The notes under the pieces were generated by a model. The model was not told the origin of the DNA. It worked only from the letters and a program-made list of their open reading frames with translations, and searched no databases. Of a DNA stretch of 64,000 nucleotides, positions 51,446 to 60,591 are shown piece after piece. Where the stretch lies: the NCBI RefSeq assembly GCF_039543565.1, contig NZ_BAABJZ010000023.1, positions 1 through 64,000 on the forward strand, read 5' to 3'. Source of the stretch: Ferrimonas pelagia (GTDB lineage: Bacteria; Pseudomonadota; Gammaproteobacteria; Enterobacterales; Shewanellaceae). Position 1 is the first letter of the stretch; every line of letters starts with the position of its first letter. The position numbers and the translations under genes were made by a program.

Positions 51446-51982
51446 ATGATGCAATGGATCTTTGCCGCCGTACTCATCCTGGCGTATGCCTTTACCAGCC
51501 GACTGGTACAGCTGGGGATCGAAAATTATGGCCAGGCCCGCGGCGTTGCCGCCTACCGGGTGCGCTACCTGATCCGAACCACCCGCATGCTGCTTTCCTT
51601 GGGTTTTGTCCTGGCGTTGTTTGTGGTGCTGGGGATCGAATACCAACAGTTTGCGGTGGTGGCCTCCTCCATCTTCGCCGTGGTCGGCGTCGCGCTGTTC
51701 GCCCAGTGGTCGATCCTCAGTAACATCACCGCCAGCTTCGTGATCTTCTTTGCCTTTCCCTACCGGGTCGGCGACTACGTCAAGATCGTGGACAAGGACG
51801 ACGATATCTCCGGTGAGATCGAGGAGATCGCCCTGTTTCACGTGATCATGCGCCAGGGCGACCGGTTGATCACCTACCCCAACTCGCTGATCCTGCAAAA
51901 ATCGGTCATCAAATTACCCCGACCGTCCGAGACGAAGAGCGTGCAGGAACCCATGGCATCGAGCTCAGAGGGTGCCGAATAG
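51446..51982 (+). CDS. Short MscS-family channel
   Basis: A 178-residue membrane protein containing a minimal MscS core: three hydrophobic helices (about 2-25, 45-65 and 72-100) and part of the beta domain (FPYRVGDYVKIVDKDDDISG, GDRLITYPNSLILQKSVIKL). It lacks the C-terminal alpha/beta vestibule of full MscS (286 aa), ending shortly after the beta domain in a polar Ser/Glu tail, so it is a short variant. ATG 51446 has TGAGGGA upstream. Last gene of the protease-rimK-hydrolase operon, 35 nt after the hydrolase stop; its conductance has not been shown. Confidence 0.87.
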   Translation: MMQWIFAAVLILAYAFTSRLVQLGIENYGQARGVAAYRVRYLIRTTRMLLSLGFVLALFVVLGIEYQQFAVVASSIFAVVGVALFAQWSILSNITASFVIFFAFPYRVGDYVKIVDKDDDISGEIEEIALFHVIMRQGDRLITYPNSLILQKSVIKLPRPSETKSVQEPMASSSEGAE

Positions 51983-52252
51983 ATCCGACGGTTCTTTTGC
52001 TGTGTAAGTGGATAGGGACGTTGACCCGCTTAAGTTGGCACATGAGTAAAGCATGCCGAGGTGTGAGATCAGCATGCCTTAAACGGCTACTCGTGCCCTG
52101 AGCCATTAGCCTAAAACCCGGCGTGCTCCAGAGCCATAAATTAGCTTTTGCTAACAGGCTGGAATGGGGCGAGCGCTGCCTGTGATGGCCAGTCTCATCC
52201 GGGGCTATAACAGCAACAGGCGAATTTTGGGGCTAGCTACTGAACAAGGCCA

Positions 52253-52790
52253 TTACACAGCCAGCGTGATGTATTCCACGCCTCGGCTGTCTCGATATTT
52301 CTCGGTCATCCGTGGGTCTTTGTGGCCCAGCAGGGTTTGGCTGTCGATCCCTTGCTTATGGTAGAAGCAGGCGGAGAGGGATCGCAGCTTGTGGAAGCTT
52401 GGTGGTGTACCTTTTCACACCTCAGGCCGCTTTTGTTGCGGGCCAGTTGGAAGGAGCTGCTGATGGTGTTTTGGTGAACGACGGCGCCCGGTGGCGCATT
52501 GATTGAATTGCGGGAGTGGTGGATAAGGTGGCGGGATAAAACCCGATCACGGCATTGGCTGATCACGTCCCCAAAAGACATTCCCAGCACGTCAAGGTGC
52601 AGTGCCAATGGCAGCGCCAAGCGGGTACCGGTTTTTGCTTGCTCAAACTTGAGAAAGTACCCCTCGACATTGGCAAACTGCAGCGCATGAATATCTGAGA
52701 CCCGTTGGACTGTTACGAGAGCCAGGTGCATCGCATTGCCGCACCAAGGCTTTCGCTTAGCGGCTTCGGCTAGAATCACCTTAGCGTCGT
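52253..52790 (-). pseudogene. Phage-type tyrosine recombinase (integrase), 3' remnant
   Basis: The catalytic domain of a lambda-like integrase. The first Arg box reads ALVTVQRVSDIHALQF, the middle reads EQAKTGTRLALPLALHL, and the end reads PPSFHKLRSLSACFYHKQG, LLGHKDPRMTEKYRD, so all catalytic residues R-H-R-H/W-Y are present. It is broken by a single-base deletion near 52419 that shifts the frame between the two halves. The N-terminal core-binding domain is missing; on that side the sequence runs directly into the TonB receptor fragment at about 52795. It is the scar of an integrated element. No attachment site or tRNA is visible here. Confidence 0.8.
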
Positions 52791-52794
52791 CTCA

Positions 52795-53322
52795 GGTTCG
52801 GCGCGACCGCTCTACTTTCACCCAATCACCTACACCCTGTCTGGACCGTTTGGTGTCTTTGGCGATCAATTCGGGATCTACGATGAGCTGATCTACATCT
52901 CAACCGGCACGGACGATGACAGTGTCCGTTATGATGGCATGAGCTACGAGCAATTTATAACCGCAGTTACAGCCGCGGGTCTTGGCTAGTATGCTGGCGG
53001 ATTTGCGCCGAAAGGGGCTGGAGATCAACCATGGGTTTCGCTGTTGGATTTCCGCTTTACGCAAGCGCTGCCCCGCTTTGCGAAAGCGCATTGTTTTGTC
53101 GCATTTTTGGACGTGAAAAATGTGCTAGATCTGTTGAATGACGATTGGGGCTTGGTTCGTACTCAGGCGTATAACGACAAAGAGTTGGTAAAGTTTGATT
53201 ACGATGCCGACGCGGATCAGTATGTCTATTCCGGTGTGAATACCGACCGAAATAACTGGGATACGTACAATATACAAGCGTCAACTTGGCAGGTGAAATT
53301 GGGCATTCGCTACAACTTCTAG
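52795..53322 (+). pseudogene. TonB-dependent receptor (Oar-like), C-terminal remnant
   Basis: The last ~175 codons of an outer-membrane TonB-dependent receptor of the carboxypeptidase-regulatory-domain (Oar-like) type. The frame runs from about 52795 (RPLYFHPITYTLSGPFGVF) through FGIYDELIYISTGTDDD, hits an in-frame TAG at 52987-52989, and continues with VSLLDFRFTQALPRFAKAH, FLDVKNVLDLLNDDWGLVRTQ and the closing WQVKLGIRYNF with its terminal Phe. The signal peptide, plug and most of the barrel are gone; on that side the sequence abuts the integrase remnant. A terminator follows, consistent with a once active gene. Confidence 0.8.
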
Positions 53323-53347
53323 AGGTTGAGTTGAACCTGAGTGTTGG

Positions 53348-53371
53348 GGCGATCTTCGGATCGCCTTTTTT
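53348..53371 (+). terminator. Rho-independent terminator (UUCG tetraloop)
   Basis: GGCGATC (53348-53354), TTCG loop, GATCGCC (53359-53365), six T. It lies 25 nt past the TonB receptor remnant stop and upstream of the ABC exporter. Confidence 0.93.
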
Positions 53372-53457
53372 GATCCTCGGCCTTGACCGATGACCCGCTT
53401 GCATTGCGTTTGGGCTTCACGCACTGTGGCGACTCAGAACAGAGAATGGGAGTACAC

Positions 53458-55209
53458 GTGAAGGATCGGCAGTCAACGGCGGTGACCGTTTGGTTATGGG
53501 GCTATTCGAAACCGTATCGCTGGCGGGTTGGGGGGGCATTGCTGGCCTTGCTGATCGCCTCGGGCGCTTGGTTGGTGCTGGGGCAGGGCGTGCGCTTTCT
53601 GATCGACGACGGCTTTCTGTCTGGCAATGCCGCCGCGTTGAACCGGATGATGTTGGTCGTGTTGGCGATCAATCTGGTCGGCAGCGTGGCGGTGTTTGTA
53701 CGCTTTTACTTGATGAGCTGGCTGGGGGAGCGCGTCTGTGCCGATATTCGCCGCAGTGTGTACGAGCACTTGCTTCGCTTGTCGCCCAACTTCTTTGAAA
53801 CGGCACGTACCGGTGAGGTGATCTCGCGCTTCACCGCTGACACCACGGTATTACAAACTGTGGTGGGGATGAGTTTGTCGATGGCGCTGCGCTCAGGGCT
53901 GACCTTGATCGGCGGCGTGGTGATGATGGCGGTGACCAGTTGGTCGTTGACCCTGGCGGTGTTAGTGGCGGTGCCTGTGGTGTTGGGTCCGATCTTCTTT
54001 TTCGGGCGCAAGGTGCGTCGACTCGCCAAGGCGAGCCAGGATCGGGTGGCAGATCTGGGCGCCACCATTGATGAAACCCTGCATGAGATCCAGACGGTGC
54101 AATCCTACGGCCATGAAGCGATCGATCGGCGGCGGTTTGCTGAGCAGATCGAGGCGGTGATGGACACTGCAAGTCAGCGGATCAGCTATCGTTCAGGCCT
54201 GATCGCCGCCGTGATGATCCTGTCGGTGACGGCCATTACTCTGGTGAGTTGGGTCGGCGCGCAAGATGTGCTGGCGGGGGGGATCAGTGCCGGTCAGCTG
54301 ACCGCCTTTATGTTTTACGCTGTGCTGGTGGCGGGGGCGGTGGCGACCATCAGTGAGGTGATCGGCGAGATCCAAAAGGCGGCGGGGGCCAGTGAGCGCC
54401 TGCGGGAGTTGATGGCGCAGACACCCGAGCTCACCAAGCCGACCACGCCGACGCCATTGTCACAGCCGGTTCGGGGTCAGGTTCAGTTTCAGCGGTTGAG
54501 TTTTGCGTACCCGAGCGCGCCGGAAAGAACCGTTTTATCTCAGTTTGAGCTCACCATTGCACCGGGCGAGCGGGTCGCCTTTGTCGGCCCCAGCGGCGCG
54601 GGAAAATCGACCCTGTTCCAGTTATTAAAGCTGTTCTATCGACCTCGCTCCGGACAGATCTGTCTCGATGGCGTGGACGCATGGCAGTGCGATCCCCAGC
54701 AGTGGCGCGCGCAATTTGCCCTCGTACCGCAGGAGCCGGTGATCTTCGCCACTTCGGTGCTGGAGAATGTCCGCTATGGTCGACCCGAGGCGACGTTGGC
54801 GGAGGTAGAGCGCGCGTGTCAGGCGGCGCGAGCGGAGGAGTTTATCGCTGAGTTGCCGCAGGGGTATGACAGCTATCTGGGCGAGCGTGGTGTGCGCCTG
54901 TCGGGTGGACAGAAGCAACGCATCGCGATCGCCCGCGCCATCTTGGCGGATCGGCCCGTCTTGTTGTTGGATGAAGCCACCTCGGCGCTGGACGCGGTAA
55001 ATGAGATCAAGGTGAAAGAGGCGTTGGAGACCTTGATGGCGGGGCGCACCACCTTGATCATTGCGCACCGGTTGGCGACGGTGGCCAACGCGGATCGCTT
55101 GGTGGTCATGGAGCGGGGGCAGATCCGGGCGGTGGGTCAGCACGAGACTCTAATGGTGCAAGATCCCTTGTATCGAGAGCTGGCTCAATTGCAGCTGATG
55201 GCCGGTTGA
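53458..55209 (+). CDS. MsbA-like ABC exporter (fused permease-ATPase)
   Basis: A 583-residue half-transporter of the ABCB/MsbA type. Six membrane helices lie in residues about 20-310, with SPNFFETARTGEVISRFTAD marking the first intracellular loop. The nucleotide-binding domain has Walker A FVGPSGAGKSTL, Q-loop VPQEPVIFATSV, signature RLSGGQKQRIAIARAIL, Walker B PVLLLDEATSAL and the H-loop IIAHRLATV. GTG 53458 is chosen as start because GGGAG lies 5 nt upstream; the frame is open to 53383. Substrate (lipid or drug) is unknown; members often annotated as ABC multidrug exporters in Shewanella. Standalone. Confidence 0.93.
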   Translation: MKDRQSTAVTVWLWGYSKPYRWRVGGALLALLIASGAWLVLGQGVRFLIDDGFLSGNAAALNRMMLVVLAINLVGSVAVFVRFYLMSWLGERVCADIRRSVYEHLLRLSPNFFETARTGEVISRFTADTTVLQTVVGMSLSMALRSGLTLIGGVVMMAVTSWSLTLAVLVAVPVVLGPIFFFGRKVRRLAKASQDRVADLGATIDETLHEIQTVQSYGHEAIDRRRFAEQIEAVMDTASQRISYRSGLIAAVMILSVTAITLVSWVGAQDVLAGGISAGQLTAFMFYAVLVAGAVATISEVIGEIQKAAGASERLRELMAQTPELTKPTTPTPLSQPVRGQVQFQRLSFAYPSAPERTVLSQFELTIAPGERVAFVGPSGAGKSTLFQLLKLFYRPRSGQICLDGVDAWQCDPQQWRAQFALVPQEPVIFATSVLENVRYGRPEATLAEVERACQAARAEEFIAELPQGYDSYLGERGVRLSGGQKQRIAIARAILADRPVLLLDEATSALDAVNEIKVKEALETLMAGRTTLIIAHRLATVANADRLVVMERGQIRAVGQHETLMVQDPLYRELAQLQLMAG

Positions 55210-55338
55210 GATCCGGCTAGGCTTAACGCCATCAGGAAGTAACCCTTAAGCTCGCTTGCCATTGGCGAAAGGTGTCCCATCTTGCGTGCTGAGCCGTGAG
55301 CGAAGATCCACAGAGCATGGATCAAACAGGAGTGCACG

Positions 55339-56340
55339 ATGATCGATCCTCACTACCCTTTGGTGGATCTTCACCGCCACCTAGACGGCAACATTCGCCC
55401 ACAAACCATCTGGGCACTGGCACAGCAGCATGGCTTGGCCCTACCTGCCGATGACTTGGCCGGTCTGATCCCCCATATTCAGATCACGGATAACGCGCCG
55501 GATCTGATGAGCTTTCTCGCCAAGGTGGACTTTGGCGTCACTATGCTGAAGGACTATGACGCGGTCCATCGGGTGGCGTATGAAAATATCGAGGATCTCA
55601 AGCGGGCTGGGATAGATTATGCCGAGTTACGCTTCTCGCCCCACTTCATGGCACGCAGCCATGGTTTAGCGATGGAAGGGGTGATCGAAGCCGTTGCCGA
55701 CGCGGTACGCAGTGGCTGTCGAGCGCTGGGCGTCAAGGCGCAGTTGATCGGGATCCTCAGTCGAACCTTTGGGCCAGATCATTGCCATGCCGAGCTGCAG
55801 GCGTGTTTGAGTCATCGAGACAAGCTGGTGGCGATCGATCTGGCCGGCGACGAACTGGGGCAACCGGGCGCTCTGTTTGACGATCACTTCCTTATCGCAC
55901 GGGATGCGGGCTTTCATATCACCGCGCACGCGGGCGAGGCGGGCGGAGCAGAGAATGTCTGGCACGCCATTAAAACCCTAGGAGCAGAGCGGATCGGTCA
56001 TGGCGTCAAGGCGAAGGATGATCCCGCCTTGCTGGCGTATATGGCCAAGCATAGGATCGCGTTTGAAACCTGTTTGACCTCCAATGTTCAGACCACCACA
56101 GTGGCCGATATCGCGCAACATCCGGCCAAGCAGTTCCTCGCTGCCGGGGTGCCGGTGACGCTCAATACCGACGATCCCGCGGTGGAAGGGATCGAGCTAC
56201 GCCACGAGTATGAGGTGATGGCTGAGCAGGCGGGTCTGACGCAGGAGGAATGTCGCCGCATTCAACGGCATGGGGTGGCGAGCGCCTTTCTGTCTGAGTC
56301 GGAGCGACAGGCATTGATCGCGGCGAAAGCGGCAGGCTAG
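55339..56340 (+). CDS. add: Adenosine deaminase
   Basis: A 333-residue zinc-dependent deaminase that converts adenosine and deoxyadenosine to inosine forms in purine salvage. All motifs are present: metal-binding VDLHRHLDGNIR near residues 9-20, catalytic HAGE in FHITAHAGEAGG, RIGHGVKAKDDP, and TLNTDDPAVEG with the zinc-binding Asp. Length equals E. coli Add (333). ATG 55339 has CAGGAG 6 nt upstream. Monocistronic, with a terminator after it. Confidence 0.97.
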   Translation: MIDPHYPLVDLHRHLDGNIRPQTIWALAQQHGLALPADDLAGLIPHIQITDNAPDLMSFLAKVDFGVTMLKDYDAVHRVAYENIEDLKRAGIDYAELRFSPHFMARSHGLAMEGVIEAVADAVRSGCRALGVKAQLIGILSRTFGPDHCHAELQACLSHRDKLVAIDLAGDELGQPGALFDDHFLIARDAGFHITAHAGEAGGAENVWHAIKTLGAERIGHGVKAKDDPALLAYMAKHRIAFETCLTSNVQTTTVADIAQHPAKQFLAAGVPVTLNTDDPAVEGIELRHEYEVMAEQAGLTQEECRRIQRHGVASAFLSESERQALIAAKAAG

Positions 56341-56390
56341 CCGCGAAGACGAAGGGCGTTGGTGACGCCGTTCGTCGGGGCGACGGAAAA

Positions 56391-56426
56391 GCAGCCGCCA
56401 CCATTTAGGTGCCGGCGGCTTTTTTC
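56391..56426. terminator. Terminator between add and RND operon
   Basis: AGCCGCC pairs with GGCGGCT (inner ACC/GGT pairs possible), followed by TTTTTTC; the left side has AAAA, so it can also end the minus-strand RND operon, whose stop lies a few nt away. Confidence 0.75.
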
Positions 56427-56430
56427 GGGT

Positions 56431-59400
56431 TTATTCCGCGGTCGGCGGGGTGATCCGGTAGAAGGTGGCAAACAGCACCGGCACCACGATCAGCGTCAGC
56501 AGGGTGGCAAAACCCAGACCAAACATGATGGTCACCGCCATGGAGGCGAAGAAGGCGTCCGCCATCAGCGGGATCATCCCCAATATCGTGGTCAGCGCCG
56601 CCATGGAGACGGGACGGACCCGGCTGATGGCACTGTCGACCACGGCCTGATAGGCGGCTTTGCCGGAGTCCAGCTCGTTATTGATCTGATCCATCAGCAC
56701 AATGCCGTTCTTCAATACCATGCCCGACAAACTCAGCAGGCCCAGCAGTGCGGTAAAGCTGAACGGGTTGTTGGTGGCCAGCAGACCGATGGTGACGCCA
56801 ATCACTGCCAACGGCACGGTTAACCAGATCACCAAGGGCTTGCGCAGCGAGTTGAACAGGAACACGGTAATGATGAACATGATCAGGTACCCCATTGGCA
56901 GGGAGCTGAACAGCATCTGCTCGGCGTCTGCCTGGGCTTCATATTCCCCGCCCCAGCTGAGCTCATAGCCCGGTGGCAGCTCGATGGCCTCAACCTTAGG
57001 TTGAATGCGGGTAAACAGATCCGCCGCGGTGCCGTCGCCCAGAATGTCGTGATCCGCCATCACCGTCAGGGTGCGCTTGCGATCCCGGCGCTGAATGAGC
57101 GAGTCCTGCCACTCCATGTCGATGCGGCTGATCACCTGCTGGATCGGCACATAGGATTGCAGCACCGGGCTCCAGATCCGCAGGTTATCCAACGACTCCA
57201 GATCGCCCCGCTCATCAACCGGCAAGCGGGCAACAATGGGCAGCATACGGGTGCCATCGCGGTACAAGCCGACCTGTGAGCCGGTGTTGGCACTGAGCAG
57301 GGTGGTGGCGATGGATTCGTTGGTGATCCCTAAACGTCGGGCCTGGGACTCGTTGATCACCGGCACCAGCACCTTGGTCCGCTCACGCCAGTTATGGCGA
57401 ATGTTCCGCGCGCCAGGATCCTGCGCCAGGGTGTGCTGCACCTCATCAGCCAGCTCGCGCAACACGTCCGGATCCGGTCCGATCAGCCTTGCTTCAATCT
57501 TGGCGGCGGGAGCCGGGCCTATCTCCATCAGGCGCAATTGAAATTGGGCCTGGGGGAAACGATCCGCCAGCTCAGTGTCAATTTGGTTCATCAGTGCCGT
57601 CTGGCTGTCCCGATCCGTCATGCGGATCTGCATCTGGGCGAACGCTTCGTAGCTGTGCTCCGGAATGTAGGTCAGGGTAAAGCGCCCCATGCCGCGGCCC
57701 GTGGTGGAGGAAACAAACTCCACGCCTTCTTGTTGCTGTAGGTAGTCTTCCACTTCACTCAGGTTGTTACTGGTGGTGCGGATATCGGTGCCTTGGGGCA
57801 GCCACATATCCAGATAGAAGATGGGCGTGTTCGACGGCGGGAAGAACGCCTGCTTTACCTGACCAAAACCGACACCGGCGGCAATGAGCAAAGCAAACAT
57901 GCCCGCCAGGGTCACCGCCTTGTGCTTAATGGCCCATTTCAGGGTGGTGCCAAACACTACAAACAGCAGGCCCTTGTAGGGATCTTCCACTTCGTCACTG
58001 TCCTCGGCGACCTGCTCTGGCAGGATCAGATCCGCCAGGAAGGGGGTCAGTGTCAGGGCGGTGATCCAGCTTAAGAACAGCGAGAAAAACAGCACCCAGA
58101 ACAGGGATCCCATAAACTCACCGGTGGCGTCCGGCGACAGGCCAATGGGCGCAAAGGCCATGATGGAGATCACCGTGGCGCCCAGCAGCGGCCAAGCGGT
58201 TTGACGGACAATGTCGATGCTGGCTTGCAGCTTAGTCCGGCCCCGCTTGAGCCCCACTAAGATCCCTTCCACCACCACGATGGCGTTATCCACCAGCATC
58301 CCCAGGGCGATGATCAGCGCGCCCAGCGAGATCCGCTGTAGCTCGATGTCGACGTAATCCATGGCGATGAAGGTGCCGAGCATGGTCAGCAACAATACCA
58401 GGCCGATGATCAGGCCACTGCGCAGCCCCATGGCAAACAGCAGCACGATGATGACGATGCCGACCGCCTGCGCCAGGCTGAGGATAAAGCCGTTGACCGA
58501 GCTCTCCACCTCTTTGGGTTGATCGTATAAGGCGTGCAACTCCAGACCCGCCGGGCGGGACAGCTCCAGCTGCGCGATGCGGGCATCGAGTCGCTTGCCC
58601 ACTTCCACCACATTGACGCCTTCACTGAAGGAGATGCCAAAGGAGAGGGCGGATTCGCCGTTGTAGGCCAGCAGATGCGATGGGATCTCTTCCAGGCCGC
58701 GGTAGATGTCGGCGACATCGGACAGGCGCACCAACTGACCGCTGTCGCGGCCATGAATGATGGGATCGATGTTGGACGCCAGTCCCCCGGGGCGCAGGTA
58801 CAGGCTTTCGCCATTGATGGTGATCTTACCGGCATCGAGCACGGCGTTTTGCTGGTTGAGCAGGCCGATTACCTGTTGGAAATCCAGATCCAGCGCCGCC
58901 AGTTTCTTTAGCGAGATCTCAACAAACAGCTGTTCTTGTTGATCGCCCTCCACTTGAATTTTACCGACGCCGTCCACCAGCTCCAGCTCGCGCTTGAGCA
59001 CGTCGCTGTACTGTTTCAGCTCGGTGTAGTCGAAGCCTTCGCCGGTGAGCAGCAGCATCACGCCATAGACGTCGCCGAAATCATCCATCACCTGAGTTGG
59101 CTGGGCGCCCGGCGGCAGCATGGGTTGTTGATCGCTCACCTTGCGGCGCAGTTCATCCCAGATCTGCGGCAACTCGTCGGCACCGTAATCCATCTTCATT
59201 GATACCTGGATCTGCGACAGACCTGGCGACGAGGTCGAAACGATAAAGTCCACGTAGGGCAGCTGACGGATCGCCTGCTCCAGCGGGTAGGTGATCTCCT
59301 CCTCCACCTCTTCGGCGGTGGCGCCCGGATAGGCGGTGATCACCATGGATTCTTTGATGGTAAAGGCCGGATCTTCCAGCCGTGCCAGGTTGTTGAACGC

Positions 59401-59481
59401 GTTAAAGCCGCCCACCGCGAGGATCAGCAGGAACATCCAGCTGATCACCCGGTGCTTAATGGCGTATTGGGCAATGTTCAT
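56431..59481 (-). CDS. RND efflux permease (HAE1-like)
   Basis: A 1016-residue inner-membrane proton/drug antiporter of the resistance-nodulation-division family. Twelve helices in two halves surround two large periplasmic loops; the proton-relay helix 4 reads GMLVDNAIVVVEGIL. PYVDFIVSTSSPG in the porter domain and GEFMGSLFWVLFFSLFLSWITALTL are typical. Length is near AcrB (1049), somewhat short in the periplasmic insertions, as in the VexF/VmeI-like subset. It lies downstream of two adaptor genes (3 nt after the first). No outer-membrane TolC-type gene is in the operon, so an unlinked TolC is assumed. Probable control by the divergent TetR regulator. Confidence 0.95.
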   Translation of the reverse strand: MNIAQYAIKHRVISWMFLLILAVGGFNAFNNLARLEDPAFTIKESMVITAYPGATAEEVEEEITYPLEQAIRQLPYVDFIVSTSSPGLSQIQVSMKMDYGADELPQIWDELRRKVSDQQPMLPPGAQPTQVMDDFGDVYGVMLLLTGEGFDYTELKQYSDVLKRELELVDGVGKIQVEGDQQEQLFVEISLKKLAALDLDFQQVIGLLNQQNAVLDAGKITINGESLYLRPGGLASNIDPIIHGRDSGQLVRLSDVADIYRGLEEIPSHLLAYNGESALSFGISFSEGVNVVEVGKRLDARIAQLELSRPAGLELHALYDQPKEVESSVNGFILSLAQAVGIVIIVLLFAMGLRSGLIIGLVLLLTMLGTFIAMDYVDIELQRISLGALIIALGMLVDNAIVVVEGILVGLKRGRTKLQASIDIVRQTAWPLLGATVISIMAFAPIGLSPDATGEFMGSLFWVLFFSLFLSWITALTLTPFLADLILPEQVAEDSDEVEDPYKGLLFVVFGTTLKWAIKHKAVTLAGMFALLIAAGVGFGQVKQAFFPPSNTPIFYLDMWLPQGTDIRTTSNNLSEVEDYLQQQEGVEFVSSTTGRGMGRFTLTYIPEHSYEAFAQMQIRMTDRDSQTALMNQIDTELADRFPQAQFQLRLMEIGPAPAAKIEARLIGPDPDVLRELADEVQHTLAQDPGARNIRHNWRERTKVLVPVINESQARRLGITNESIATTLLSANTGSQVGLYRDGTRMLPIVARLPVDERGDLESLDNLRIWSPVLQSYVPIQQVISRIDMEWQDSLIQRRDRKRTLTVMADHDILGDGTAADLFTRIQPKVEAIELPPGYELSWGGEYEAQADAEQMLFSSLPMGYLIMFIITVFLFNSLRKPLVIWLTVPLAVIGVTIGLLATNNPFSFTALLGLLSLSGMVLKNGIVLMDQINNELDSGKAAYQAVVDSAISRVRPVSMAALTTILGMIPLMADAFFASMAVTIMFGLGFATLLTLIVVPVLFATFYRITPPTAE

Positions 59482-59483
59482 GG

Positions 59484-60590
59484 TTACTGCTGATCCTGTG
59501 GCTGCGTTGTGGGGTTCTGCGGCATGGCTTGCACGGTCATGCCGTTGCGCAGGCGAGACAAACCGGTGACGATCAAGCGGTCGCCGGCATCGACGCCATC
59601 AAGGATCTGGGCACCAGATTGGGTTAGCTCACCGACGGTTACGTCGATGCGGGTGGCCCGGTTGTCCTCCAGGCGCCAGGCGTAAAAAGCGTCTGGCGAG
59701 GCGCCGGCTTGCAGCGCCGTCATCGGCACGGTAAAGCCCTCGGGCAGATCCAACTCGGCGGCTTTCATGTCGACCACCACGGTCACCGGCTGGCCCGGAC
59801 GGATGGGCTCCGCCGTGGGCGCCATGGTCAGCCACATATGGAAGGTGCGGCTGCTGGGATCCAGCTCCAGCGTGTGCTCCAGGTAGTGGGCCGGGTAGGA
59901 TCTACCCGTGTCACCGACGCGTACTATCGGCTGGTAGCCTTGATTATCGGGCTGGCCGGGATCCACCTGCGACAGCAGCGCGTCGGGCAGGGGGACCTGT
60001 ATATCGATGCGGTCGTTGCGATACAGGGTGATCACCGCTTCGCCCGGCTGCACCGTCTCAAAATCTTTCTTATTCACCTCGGACACCACGCCGTCAAACG
60101 GCGCAAACAGCTCGGTGTAACGCAGGCTCAGTTCGGCCGCCTTGAGGTTGGCCTTGGCCAGGCGATGATTGGCCGCCAATTCGTCCAGCTCAGCCTGGGA
60201 CAGCAGATCTTGCCCCGCCAGGGTCTGGGCCCGGCGCAGCTGACGATCCAGCAGCGCATACTGCGCCTTGGCATCGGTCAATGCATCCCGCGCGGTGCTG
60301 TCGATCAGGCGGGCGATCAGTTGGCCTCGTTTAACACTCTGACCGGACAGCACGGCAATATCGCTGATCTTGCCATCGACGCGAAACGACAGACGGGTGA
60401 GATCGGCGGGCACCACGCTGGCGTTAAACTCTCGCTGATTATCCAGCACATCGGCGACCACCGTCAGGGTGGCAACCCGCATCGGCTCCGGCATGGGCTC
60501 GGCTCGCTCGCTGCTGCAGCCCGCCAGCGTCAGGCCGATGGTGGCGGCCAGCGCCAAGGGTTTCAGTGGGCTGTTTTTTACTTTCAACAT
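59484..60590 (-). CDS. RND periplasmic adaptor lipoprotein
   Basis: A 368-residue membrane fusion protein. A lipoprotein signal (MLKVKNSPLKPLALAATIGLTLAGC, lipobox LAGC) anchors it in the inner membrane. Lipoyl half-motifs VDGKISDIAVLSGQSVKRGQ and FAPFDGVVSEVNKKDFETVQPGE flank a coiled-coil hairpin, followed by beta-barrel and membrane-proximal domains. The ATG at 60590 has AGGA 8 nt upstream and starts 1 nt after the stop of the preceding adaptor. Two distinct adaptors in one RND operon is a known but less common layout, suggesting a heteromeric adaptor ring. Confidence 0.92.
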   Translation of the reverse strand: MLKVKNSPLKPLALAATIGLTLAGCSSERAEPMPEPMRVATLTVVADVLDNQREFNASVVPADLTRLSFRVDGKISDIAVLSGQSVKRGQLIARLIDSTARDALTDAKAQYALLDRQLRRAQTLAGQDLLSQAELDELAANHRLAKANLKAAELSLRYTELFAPFDGVVSEVNKKDFETVQPGEAVITLYRNDRIDIQVPLPDALLSQVDPGQPDNQGYQPIVRVGDTGRSYPAHYLEHTLELDPSSRTFHMWLTMAPTAEPIRPGQPVTVVVDMKAAELDLPEGFTVPMTALQAGASPDAFYAWRLEDNRATRIDVTVGELTQSGAQILDGVDAGDRLIVTGLSRLRNGMTVQAMPQNPTTQPQDQQ

Positions 60591-60591
60591 C

